Of a stretch of DNA of 64,000 nt, positions 42,518 through 50,713 are shown one piece after another. Under the pieces are notes generated by a model. The model was not told the DNA's origin. It made no database searches and saw nothing but the letters and a program-made list of their open reading frames with translations. A program made the translations under genes and the position numbers. How positions within the stretch are numbered: the stretch's first letter is position 1; every line of letters starts with the position of its first letter. Source of the stretch: Mycobacterium colombiense (GTDB lineage Bacteria; Actinomycetota; Actinomycetes; Mycobacteriales; Mycobacteriaceae); assembly GCF_001953985.1 (NCBI RefSeq), contig NZ_MBEI01000079.1, forward strand, positions 248,001 to 312,000, in the 5' to 3' direction.

Positions 42518-43753
42518 GTGAGCGCAACGACGATGGACGAGGCCGCGAAGCTATTGACGGACCCGTTGGCCTACACCGACGAACGGCGGTTGCACGCGGC
42601 GCTGACGCACCTGCGCGCCAACGCCCCGGTGTCCTGGGTCGAGGTGCCGAACTACCGGCCGTTCTGGGCGATCACCAAGCACGCCGACATCATGGACATC
42701 GAGCGCGAGAACATGTTGTTCACCAACTGGCCGCGCCCGGTGCTGACCACCACCGAGGGCGACGAGATGCAGGCCGCCGCCGGCGTGCGTACGCTGATCC
42801 ACCTGGATGATCCACAGCATCGGGTGGTGCGGGCGATCGGCTCGGATTGGTTCCGTCCAAAGGCGATGCGCGCGTTGAAGATGCGCGTCGACGAGCTGGC
42901 CAAGGTCTACGTCGACAAGATGCTGGCCGTCGGGCCCGAATGCGACTTCGTCCAGCAGGTCGCGGTGAACTACCCACTGTTCGTGATCATGTCGCTGCTG
43001 GGCATCCCGGAAGCCGACTTTCCTCGCATGCTCAAGCTCACCCAGGAGCTGTTCGGAAGCGAAGACAGCGAATTCCGGCGGGGTGATTCGAACGAGGATC
43101 AGCTGCCCGCGCTGCTCGACATGTTCCAGTACTTCAACGGCGTGACTGCCGCGCGGCGCGAGCACCCGACCGAGGACCTGGCCTCGGCGATCGCCAACGC
43201 CACCGTCGATGGCGAACCGCTGTCAGACATCGACACGGTGTCGTACTACCTGATCGTGGCCACCGCCGGTCATGACACCACCAGCGCGACCATTTCCGGC
43301 GGCCTGCAAGCGCTGATCGAGAATCCGGACCAGCTCGACCGCCTGCGCGCCAACCTCGACCTGATGCCGCTGGCGACCGAGGAGATGATCCGCTGGGTCA
43401 CCCCGGTCAAGGAGTTCATGCGGACCGCCGCCGAGGACACCACCGTGCGTGGGGTGCCGATCGCCGCGGGGGATTCGGTGCTGCTGTCCTATGTTTCGGC
43501 CAACCGCGACGAGGAGGTCTTCGGCGATCCGTTCCGCTTCGACGTCGGGCGCGACCCCAACAAGCACCTGGCCTTCGGCTATGGCGTGCACTTCTGCATG
43601 GGTGCGGCGCTGGCCCGCATGGAGGTCAGCAGTTTCTTTTCCGAGCTGTTGCCGAGGCTCAAATCGATTGAGCTGACTGGAGATCCGGAGCTGATTGCCA
43701 CCACCTTCGTCGGCGGTCTCAAGCACCTGCCGGTGCGCTACTCGCTGACCTGA
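42518..43753 (+). CDS. cytochrome P450
   Basis: A 411-residue class I P450. The I-helix is ATAGHDTTSATISG and the heme loop FGYGVHFCMGAA with Cys360, both canonical. GTG start with GAGGAG about 9 bases upstream. It is not closely similar to the other two P450s of the window; the AGHDTT motif is the type found in the mycobacterial steroid/lipid hydroxylases CYP125/142/124, but I cannot assign a subfamily. It probably shares an operon with the SDR at 43811. Confidence 0.93.
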   Translation: MSATTMDEAAKLLTDPLAYTDERRLHAALTHLRANAPVSWVEVPNYRPFWAITKHADIMDIERENMLFTNWPRPVLTTTEGDEMQAAAGVRTLIHLDDPQHRVVRAIGSDWFRPKAMRALKMRVDELAKVYVDKMLAVGPECDFVQQVAVNYPLFVIMSLLGIPEADFPRMLKLTQELFGSEDSEFRRGDSNEDQLPALLDMFQYFNGVTAARREHPTEDLASAIANATVDGEPLSDIDTVSYYLIVATAGHDTTSATISGGLQALIENPDQLDRLRANLDLMPLATEEMIRWVTPVKEFMRTAAEDTTVRGVPIAAGDSVLLSYVSANRDEEVFGDPFRFDVGRDPNKHLAFGYGVHFCMGAALARMEVSSFFSELLPRLKSIELTGDPELIATTFVGGLKHLPVRYSLT

Positions 43754-43810
43754 GCGCGGCCGCGCCCTTCGGTCGGGGTCCTCGCTAAACTCCCCGTGGA
43801 GGTCGAGGCA

Positions 43811-44632
43811 ATGGCGCGTAGGACGATTGTCATCACCGGTGCCAGCGACGGCATCGGCGCGGCGGCGGCCCGCCGGATCAGCCGGGGCGGCGACGACGTG
43901 GTGCTGGTGGGACGCTCGGAGAGCAAGACCGCGGCCGTGGCCGCGGAGCTCGATGCCGACTACTTCGTCGCCGACTTTGCCGACCTGTCCCAGGTGCGTG
44001 CCCTGGCGGACAAGATCCGGTCCGAGTACCCCCGCATCGACGTGCTGGCCAACAACGCCGGGGGAGTGTTCTCCAAGCCGCACCGGACGGCCGACGGCCA
44101 CGAGATCACCCTTCAGGTCAACTACCTGGCGCCGTTCCTGCTCACCACGCAGCTGCTGGACGTGCTGATCGGTTCGCGGGCCACGATCGTCAATACGTCC
44201 AGTTCGTCGCAGCGGCTGCTGCGCAACGTCACGCTCGCCGACTTCGACGCAACCGACCGGCGGCGGCCCAGCACCGCCTATGCGTTGGCCAAGCTGGCAA
44301 ACATCTTGTTCACCAAGGAGTTACATCGGCGCTTTTCCGCCGACGGCCTTGCGGTGGCGGTGGTCCACCCGGGCTTTGTCAACACCAACATCGGTCACTC
44401 GTCCGGTTCGCGGTTCCTGACCACCATGCAACGCACACCCGTCAGCCGAATGATCAAGACCGCCGATCACGGCGCCGATCAGCTGGTCTGGCTGGCGACC
44501 AGCGTGCCCGGTGTCGACTGGGCGACCGGCGAATATTACGCGAAAGGCAAAGTCGCCAAAGCCAATCGGGCCGCCAGCGATCCCGTCCTCGTGCGTGACT
44601 TGTGGGACCACACGATGGCCAAGCTCGGCTAG
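43811..44632 (+). CDS. SDR-family (retinol dehydrogenase-like) protein
   Basis: A 273-residue SDR. TGASDGIGAAAA (9-20), NNAG (81-84) and catalytic Tyr157/Lys161 in STAYALAK fit the extended retinol-dehydrogenase-like group. ATG 43811 lies 9 bases after GGAGG. The 57-bp gap after the P450 suggests co-transcription, and oxidation of the P450-made alcohol is plausible. Confidence 0.9.
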   Translation: MARRTIVITGASDGIGAAAARRISRGGDDVVLVGRSESKTAAVAAELDADYFVADFADLSQVRALADKIRSEYPRIDVLANNAGGVFSKPHRTADGHEITLQVNYLAPFLLTTQLLDVLIGSRATIVNTSSSSQRLLRNVTLADFDATDRRRPSTAYALAKLANILFTKELHRRFSADGLAVAVVHPGFVNTNIGHSSGSRFLTTMQRTPVSRMIKTADHGADQLVWLATSVPGVDWATGEYYAKGKVAKANRAASDPVLVRDLWDHTMAKLG

Positions 44633-44640
44633 GCAAACCC

Positions 44641-44656
44641 GGGCGCGAATTCGCCC
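44641..44656. terminator. weak hairpin after SDR
   Basis: GGGCG and CGCCC arms around CGAATT, 8 bases after the SDR stop and before the TetR promoter. It could end the P450-SDR transcript. The stem is only five base pairs. Confidence 0.3.
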
Positions 44657-44736
44657 GCGGCGCTGAGCAGGCTCCGTCGGACACCGACCCGCCGCGGATA
44701 ACCAGCTCAAAGTCGGCCATCGCCCGCCATCCTCTC

Positions 44737-44773
44737 GATACTCTGCAGTATCCAGTCGATACTGTCAAGTATG
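44737..44773. promoter_or_regulatory. tandem operator upstream of tetR-ABC-YhgE operon
   Basis: GATACT-CTGC-AGTATC at 44737-44752 is a perfect inverted repeat. GATACT-GTCA-AGTATG at 44758-44773 is the same with one mismatch. Centres are 21 bp apart, two helical turns, and the second ends 8 bases before the TetR ATG. This is the expected arrangement for cooperative autorepression by the TetR protein. Confidence 0.7.
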
Positions 44774-44781
44774 CTGTGGCC

Positions 44782-45426
44782 ATGTCGCCCGTCAAGCCAC
44801 ACCGAACCCGCCCCACCCGTGGCGAGGTCCGTGACCGGATCCTGGACGCGGCGTCGAAGGTTTTCGCCGCCGAAGGGTTCGCCGGCGCCACCATCGACGC
44901 GATCGGCCAGGCCGCGGGCTTCACAAAAGGCGCGGTCTACTCGAACTTCGAATCCAAGGACGGACTGTTCCTCGCGCTGCTCGACCGGGAGTTCGAGCTG
45001 CGCGGCGAGCAGATCGCCACGGTGCTGGACAGCAGCGGCGGCGACACCGGCGCGGCCGCACGCGAATTGAGCCGGTCATGGCTCGACTCGGTTCGCGACC
45101 ATTCCGACTTCTACGTGCTGTTCGTCGAATACTGGCTGCGCGCCCAGCGTGACCCCCAGCTGCGCGAGCGCCTCATCGAACGCCGCCGCGCGGCCGCCGC
45201 CGACCAGGCGGTGCACATCGTCAAATCGACCCCCTCCGTGGCGTCCGATCACGAGCTGGCCGACCTCGCCCAGCTCGTCGTCACGATCAACCTCGGCATC
45301 GCGATGGAAGAGGTCCTGCGTCCTGGGACCATCAACCCCGACCTGCTCGCGCAACTGATCACCGCGGTGCTGGAATCGGTCCCGGTTTCCGCCGATCAGG
45401 GAGAGCCTCACCATGGATACAAATGA
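44782..45426 (+). CDS. TetR-family regulator
   Basis: A 214-residue TetR protein with helix-turn-helix at about 37-56 (IDAIGQAAGFTKGAVYSNF), followed by the SKDGLFLALLDREFELR linker helix and a ligand domain. The ATG is just downstream of two operator-like palindromes and has no clear ribosome binding site, so the message may be nearly leaderless. The stop lies 14 bases inside the ABC-like gene, which implies coupling. Probably an autorepressor controlling the ABC-like and YhgE-like genes. Confidence 0.92.
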   Translation: MSPVKPHRTRPTRGEVRDRILDAASKVFAAEGFAGATIDAIGQAAGFTKGAVYSNFESKDGLFLALLDREFELRGEQIATVLDSSGGDTGAAARELSRSWLDSVRDHSDFYVLFVEYWLRAQRDPQLRERLIERRRAAAADQAVHIVKSTPSVASDHELADLAQLVVTINLGIAMEEVLRPGTINPDLLAQLITAVLESVPVSADQGEPHHGYK

Positions 45427-46090
45427 CGGGCCGCACGCTGCGGCGCCAATGATCACCGCGCGCGGTCTAGGCGTCGACGGCGAGCACGGCCCCCTCTTCT
45501 CGGATATCGATCTCGAGCTCCCGCCGGGTTTTCACGCGATTCGGATGCCCGGCGGACCAGGGCAGACCACGCTGCTGCTGACGCTCGCGGGACGTTTCAA
45601 GCCGAGCCACGGCACGCTGACCGTGCTCGGTCAAACAACCCCGCGCGCGATCCGCCGGCACTGCTCGATCGCGGCCTTCGAAGACATCGACGAGCTGGAG
45701 GAATCGGTGACCGTGGAGACCGTGCTCGCCGAGCAACGCCGATGGCTGGCGCCGTGGTACTCAGCTGTGCCGCTGCAAGCCGGCCAGGCCGAGCTGACCG
45801 AGGTGTTCGGCGAGATGACCCCGCCGTCGCACGACACGTACATCGTCGAATTGTCAGACCTGGAACTGTTTTTGCTGCGAATCACGCTGGCGTTGCTGTC
45901 GAACCGTCCGATCCTGGTGGTCGGCGACCTCGAGCAGGTTCGTGACAATTCCCGACGGGCGATCGCGGCCGACCGGCTGGGCGTGATCGCGAAGCAGCGC
46001 ACCGTCGTCGTCGGGGTCACCAACCCGCTTGGCGCGGACGCACCCGCCCACGAACTTCACGATCACCGCATCCTGACTGGAGAGGACTGA
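45413..46090 (+). CDS. ABC-type ATPase-like protein with degraded motifs
   Basis: A 225-residue protein that follows the ABC nucleotide-binding layout (ITARGLGVDGEHGPLFSDIDLELP, a P-loop position, GTLTVLGQTTP). The Walker A region reads MPGGPGQTTL (46-55), with Gln where Lys is required. No LSGGQ signature is seen (the region reads VELSDLELFLLRITLAL), and the Walker B-like LVVGDLEQ lacks the catalytic Glu next to Asp172. It may bind without hydrolysing, or serve as a regulatory partner. It overlaps the TetR gene and sits 2 bases before the YhgE-like membrane protein. Confidence 0.8.
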   Translation: MDTNDGPHAAAPMITARGLGVDGEHGPLFSDIDLELPPGFHAIRMPGGPGQTTLLLTLAGRFKPSHGTLTVLGQTTPRAIRRHCSIAAFEDIDELEESVTVETVLAEQRRWLAPWYSAVPLQAGQAELTEVFGEMTPPSHDTYIVELSDLELFLLRITLALLSNRPILVVGDLEQVRDNSRRAIAADRLGVIAKQRTVVVGVTNPLGADAPAHELHDHRILTGED

Positions 46091-46092
46091 CG

Positions 46093-47997
46093 ATGCTGGC
46101 TGGACTCGCCCTTGGCTCGGAGATCAAACGTTTCGGCCGCAGCCGATTGACGCGCGTGGCCATCGTCGTACTGATGCTGCTGCCCCTGGTGTATGGGGCG
46201 CTGTACCTGTGGGCGTTCTGGGATCCCTTCGGCCACACCAACAAGATGCCGGTGGCGCTGGTCAACTCCGACCGCGGCGCCGTCGTGTCCGGGCAGCAGT
46301 TCAACGCCGGCGCGGAGATCGCCAAGAGCCTGACCGCGGACGGCGGGCTGGAGTGGCACGTCGTGGACTTACCGGAGGCGCGCAACGGAGTCGACCACGG
46401 CAAGTACTACTTCATGGTCGAGTTGCCGCCGGACTTCAGCGCGGCGATCGCTTCGCCGGTGACCGGGCAACCCAAGAAGGCCAACCTGATCGCCGTCTAT
46501 AACGACGCCAACAACTACATCTCCACGAGCATCGGTCGTACCGCGATCGGTCAGGTACTCAACGCCGTGTCCAGCCGGATCTCCGGACAGGCCGTCAATC
46601 AGATGCTGTCGGTAGTGGTTTCGTCGGGATCGGGAATCAAGCAGGCCGCGGACGGGGCCGCTCGACTCGATGATGGCGCCGGTCAGCTGGTGGCCGGTCT
46701 GGACACCGCGCGGTCCGGCTCGGCAACGCTTGCCGCTGGTGCCAAGCAACTTTCAGACGGAATCAACCAGGCCACCGACCCGCTGCTCGCGGTGACCAAG
46801 GCGGTGTCGCAAATCGGTGGCAGCACACAGCAACTGCAACAGGGCGCAACCGCACTTCAGCAGGCCAACGACCAGATCGGTGCCATCGCCGGGGCGCAGG
46901 ATGCCGCCGCGAACTCGCTTTCGTCGGTGATCGATCAGCTCTCGGCACGACAGGATCCGCTGGCAAACAACCTGCGCGGCATCCAAGATCAGCTCCGGGG
47001 TCACCAGTTCACACCCCAGATCCGCCAGCAGCTCACCGACGCGCAGAACGCGGCGATCGCCATGACATCGGGGTTGCGTAACCCGGGCAGTCCGCTCGGG
47101 TCGGCGCTCGACCAGGTCGGCAGCAAGGGACAGGACCTGACGAACAAGCTCACCCAACTGCGTGACGGGGCCCAGCAAGTCGCCACCGGTAACGCCGAAT
47201 TGGCCGGCGGCATCGCCAAGCTCGACGACGGCGCACGACAACTCAAGACGGGATCGGCCGAGCTGGCGACCAAACTCGCCGAGGGGGCCAAGCAAGTGCC
47301 CAACTGGACAACCCAGCAGAAGGAAGCGGTCGCCGACACCATCGGCGGTCCGGTGCAACTCGAGACTTCGCACGAGAACGCCGCGCCCAACTTCGGCACC
47401 GGGATGGCTCCGTTCTTTCTCACGCTCGCCTTGTTCTTCGGCGCCCTGGTGCTGTGGATGGTGCTGCGCCCCTTACAGACTCGCGCGATCGCCGCGGAGG
47501 TGCTTGCGCTCCGCGTGGTGCTCGCCAGCTACCTACCTGCCGCCGCGATCGCGGTATTCCAAGCCGTCATTCTCTACTGTGTGGTCCGGTTCGCCCTCGG
47601 TATGCACGCTGTGCACCCGGTGGCGATGCTGGGGTTCATGGTGCTGATTTCCGGCGCGTTCGTCGCCGCGACGCAGGCGATCAATGCGGTTGTCGGTCCA
47701 GCGGTGGGCCGGGTGCTGATCATGGCCCTGCTCATGTTGCAGCTCGTCAGTGCAGGCGGCATGTATCCCGTGGAAACCACGTCACGGCCATTCCAGGTCC
47801 TGCACCGCTTCGATCCGATGACCTATGGCGTCAACGGACTCCGGCAGCTGATACTCGGCGGCATCGATGCTCGGCTATGGCAGGCGATCATCGTGCTGGT
47901 TGGGATAACGGCTGTCGCACTGGCGATCTCCTGCCTGTCGGCGCGAAGAGACCGGCTCTGGAATCTCAGCAGGCTGATCCCCGCGATCAAGATGTAG
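46093..47997 (+). CDS. YhgE/Pip-family membrane protein
   Basis: A 634-residue protein with one N-terminal membrane helix (about 21-42, VAIVVLMLLPLVYGALYLWAF). A large extracytoplasmic region follows, rich in Gln/Ala/Gly, with repeated D-G-A and A-G-x-x-L patterns (for example GAARLDDGAGQLVAGL) that suggest coiled coil. About five C-terminal helices from 438 onward resemble an ABC-2 permease. This is the YhgE/Pip architecture found in secretion and phage-receptor proteins. With the ATPase-like partner it may export a lipid, peptide or drug. Confidence 0.9.
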   Translation: MLAGLALGSEIKRFGRSRLTRVAIVVLMLLPLVYGALYLWAFWDPFGHTNKMPVALVNSDRGAVVSGQQFNAGAEIAKSLTADGGLEWHVVDLPEARNGVDHGKYYFMVELPPDFSAAIASPVTGQPKKANLIAVYNDANNYISTSIGRTAIGQVLNAVSSRISGQAVNQMLSVVVSSGSGIKQAADGAARLDDGAGQLVAGLDTARSGSATLAAGAKQLSDGINQATDPLLAVTKAVSQIGGSTQQLQQGATALQQANDQIGAIAGAQDAAANSLSSVIDQLSARQDPLANNLRGIQDQLRGHQFTPQIRQQLTDAQNAAIAMTSGLRNPGSPLGSALDQVGSKGQDLTNKLTQLRDGAQQVATGNAELAGGIAKLDDGARQLKTGSAELATKLAEGAKQVPNWTTQQKEAVADTIGGPVQLETSHENAAPNFGTGMAPFFLTLALFFGALVLWMVLRPLQTRAIAAEVLALRVVLASYLPAAAIAVFQAVILYCVVRFALGMHAVHPVAMLGFMVLISGAFVAATQAINAVVGPAVGRVLIMALLMLQLVSAGGMYPVETTSRPFQVLHRFDPMTYGVNGLRQLILGGIDARLWQAIIVLVGITAVALAISCLSARRDRLWNLSRLIPAIKM

Positions 47998-48006
47998 GCA
48001 GAGCTG

Positions 48007-49164
48007 TCAGCCCACGCCGAAATCGATGATGCCGCGGACGATTTTCCCGTTGAGCAGGTCGTCGTAGGCGTCGTTGACCTCGTCGAGGCGATAGCGTTTG
48101 GTGATCATCTCGTCGAGCTGAAGCTGGCCCGTCTCGTAAAGCCTGGCCAGCCGGGAGATGTCCGCGTTCGGGTTGCACGAGCCGAATATGGTGCCCGCCA
48201 ACGTCTTGTTCATCAGGATGAAGTCCTGCAGGTCGATCTTGACCGACCGGGTCAACTGCGAAGTCATGCCGGTGAGCACGCAGGTACCGCCCTTGCGGGT
48301 GAGCTTCACGGCGTCGCGGACGTCCTCCGGGGTGATCAACGAGGGCGAGACCACCACCGCGTCGGCCATCACCCCGTAGGTCAGGCCGCGCACCAGATCC
48401 AACGCCTCGTCGATCGTCGCCGCGCTGTGTGTCGCGCCGAACCGCAGCGCCGACTTCTGTTTGAAGTCAACCGGATCCACCGCGACGATCTGCGCGGCAC
48501 CGTTGATGCGGGCCCCCTGGATCGCGCCCGTGCCGATCCCGCCGACGCCGATCACCACGACCGTGTCGCCGGCGCGCATGTTGGACCGGTTGGCGACGGA
48601 ACCGTAACCGGTCGGGATGGCGCAGGACAGCAGAGCGCTCGGAGTCAGTGGCAGGTGTGGTTCGATCTTCACCAGTGAATTCGTCGACACCACAGTGTGT
48701 TCGGCGAATGCGCCGATCTTGGCGATGTGGCCAAGGCTGCGACCGTCGGCGGTGTGGTGGCGGAACGTGCCGTCCGTCGGCATCCCCGGGATCATGGTGC
48801 CGATGCCGACATCGCACAGGTACTCGATTCCGCTGGCGCACCAACGGCATTGGCCGCACACGGCCACGAACGACATCACCACGTGGTCACCCGGCTCGAA
48901 GTCGGTGACACCCGGGCCGACCTCACGCACGATGCCCGAGCCCTCGTGACCGCCGATCGTCGGGAACATGGTCGGCAGCCCCATCGATCGCATCACCTCG
49001 TTGGGCGCCGACATGTCGCCTTTGAGGATATGGTCGTCGGAGTGGCACAAACCGGCCGCCGCCATCTGCACCAGGACCTCACCGGCCTTGGGGGGATCGA
49101 GCTCGAATTCCTCGACGGACCACGGCCCGCCGACGTCGTGCAGGATCGCTGCGTGGCTTCTCAT
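48007..49164 (-). CDS. zinc-dependent alcohol dehydrogenase, NDMA-type MDR
   Basis: A 385-residue medium-chain dehydrogenase. The catalytic zinc has Cys40 (GLCHSD), His73 (GGHEGSG) and a Cys in LSCAIPTGYG. The structural zinc has Cys103, 106, 109 and 117. VIGVGGIGTGAIQGA is the NAD-binding loop. It resembles the mycothiol/NDMA-dependent nicotinoprotein alcohol dehydrogenases of actinobacteria. ATGA overlap with the upstream P450 makes P450-then-alcohol oxidation likely. Confidence 0.92.
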   Translation of the reverse strand: MRSHAAILHDVGGPWSVEEFELDPPKAGEVLVQMAAAGLCHSDDHILKGDMSAPNEVMRSMGLPTMFPTIGGHEGSGIVREVGPGVTDFEPGDHVVMSFVAVCGQCRWCASGIEYLCDVGIGTMIPGMPTDGTFRHHTADGRSLGHIAKIGAFAEHTVVSTNSLVKIEPHLPLTPSALLSCAIPTGYGSVANRSNMRAGDTVVVIGVGGIGTGAIQGARINGAAQIVAVDPVDFKQKSALRFGATHSAATIDEALDLVRGLTYGVMADAVVVSPSLITPEDVRDAVKLTRKGGTCVLTGMTSQLTRSVKIDLQDFILMNKTLAGTIFGSCNPNADISRLARLYETGQLQLDEMITKRYRLDEVNDAYDDLLNGKIVRGIIDFGVG

Positions 49165-50393
49165 GCGGCGGGGGCGAACGTCACCGGAAGCTTGTTCGGC
49201 GACCGGAAGGTGAGCCCGACGATCTTGGATTCCTCGCCAGTTCCGTCGTCGGGCACGAACGCGAGATTTTCGACGCGGTCCAACAGGCTGTTCAACATGA
49301 CCCGGGTCTCGAGTCGGGCCAGGTGCATGCCGAGGCACATGTGGATACCGCCGGCGAAGGCGATGTGGGATTGGCGCGGCCGGCGGATGTCGAACGTATT
49401 GGGATCGGTCCAGCGGCTCTCGTCACGGTTGGCCGAGCCCATACACATGTCGATCTGGGCCTCGGCCGGGATTGCCTTGCCGCCGATTTCGACCGCTTCG
49501 GTCGTGGTCCGCATGACCGTGGTCAGCGGCGTTTCGAACCGCAGGCCCTCCTCGATCGCCATCGGTATCAGTGACCGGTCCTGGTTGACCATCGCGAGCT
49601 GTTCGGGGTGGGTCAGCAGCAGGTAGAGCAGGTTGCCCGATGAGCGATAGGTGGTCTCCAGGCCGGCCGGGAGCAGCAGCCGCAGGAAGGAGATGATGGC
49701 CTCGTCGGTGAGTTTCTCACCATCGATCTCGGCGGCGACCAGGTCGCCGATGATGTCGTCGGTGAGCTTGCGCCTGCGCCGCTCGACCTGTTTGAGGAAA
49801 TAATCGTAGAGCTCCGTAGCGGCGTTCAATCCCGCTTCGATGTCGGTCGGGATCGAGATCAGGTCGAGGGACAGCCGCCGGAAGAAGTCCAGGTCCTCAG
49901 CGGGCAGACCGAGCAGCGTCGAGATGATCCGGGTGGGAAATTCGAAAGTCACCGCCTTCACCAGATCGGCATGACCGTCGTTCTTGATCTCGTCGACCAG
50001 TCGATCGCAGACCGGCCCGATGACCGACGGTTCCCAGCGTTCCAGCGCGGTCGCGCGGAACGCCTTGGCCACCAGGTTGCGGTGATCGTGGTGTTCCCGG
50101 CCGCCCATCGCCAGGATGGTGTGTCCCATCACCAGCCCGATCGTCTTGTCATAGGCGGCCGACGTGAAGATCCGGTCGTCCCGAAAGGCTTGGGACACAC
50201 CGTCGTAATCGAACAGGACCCACTCGTCACTGGGTCGCAGCTCTTCCGGCAACTGGGAGTTGTCGTTCAGGGAACCATGCCACACCGGGTCGGTGTGCCG
50301 CATATGTTGAAAGAACGGGTAGGGGCTGGTTTCACCGGTGAGATCGAGTGAGGGTACGACGGGCTGACCGTTTGGGCCAGTGCTGAGCGTCAT
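49161..50393 (-). CDS. cytochrome P450
   Basis: A 410-residue P450, paralogous to that at 28006-29214: the stretches IGDLVAAEIDGEKLTDEAI and LLLPAGLETTYRSSGNLLY are virtually identical. The heme loop is FAGGIHMCLG with Cys353. It has an N-terminal extension of about 10 residues. Upstream is a 20-bp inverted repeat (50488-50507). Coupled to the alcohol dehydrogenase. The duplication suggests a similar hydroxylation on a different chain or substrate. Confidence 0.94.
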   Translation of the reverse strand: MTLSTGPNGQPVVPSLDLTGETSPYPFFQHMRHTDPVWHGSLNDNSQLPEELRPSDEWVLFDYDGVSQAFRDDRIFTSAAYDKTIGLVMGHTILAMGGREHHDHRNLVAKAFRATALERWEPSVIGPVCDRLVDEIKNDGHADLVKAVTFEFPTRIISTLLGLPAEDLDFFRRLSLDLISIPTDIEAGLNAATELYDYFLKQVERRRRKLTDDIIGDLVAAEIDGEKLTDEAIISFLRLLLPAGLETTYRSSGNLLYLLLTHPEQLAMVNQDRSLIPMAIEEGLRFETPLTTVMRTTTEAVEIGGKAIPAEAQIDMCMGSANRDESRWTDPNTFDIRRPRQSHIAFAGGIHMCLGMHLARLETRVMLNSLLDRVENLAFVPDDGTGEESKIVGLTFRSPNKLPVTFAPAA

Positions 50394-50713
50394 CGGCGCT
50401 CCTCCTCAAACAACGGATAAGGCGGTTTACGCGGACCGGATGACGAGTGCCCGCGAAATCCACGGCGGGTGTACCGAGCGGAAAATAGCTATCATAGTAT
50501 AGATAGCAACGAAGCCCAATGGCTGCTGCTCGCCCGGCGGACCGGCGACCCTCCGCGGCGTGCCGAAGGCCCATTCGATATGGCCCCATCTCTACCGCGG
50601 CGCCGGTCCGCCGGGGCCGTTCCGCGGCGCCGAGCACCTGGTGTGTCACCGCCTAAAAGCGCAGGTCTACCTTGAAGGTGGTTTACGGTAAGGCTGACCT
50701 TCCGGGACCGCCG
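50394..50713. other. 320-bp divergent spacer
   Basis: Lies between the P450 and the hydrolase-like gene. It contains the candidate operator at 50488-50507 and GC-rich sequence without a convincing gene. The hydrolase frame is open from a TTG at 50672, so the true start may be up to 42 bases earlier than annotated. Confidence 0.55.
50488..50507. promoter_or_regulatory. inverted repeat GCTATC-N8-GATAGC
   Basis: GCTATCATAGTATAGATAGC has perfect 6-base arms and an AT-rich centre, 95 bp upstream of the P450 start. AGTATAGAT matches the flank of the TTACAGTATAGAT site at 36110, so it could be a divergent version of the same operator. An AT-rich promoter is the alternative. Confidence 0.45.
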
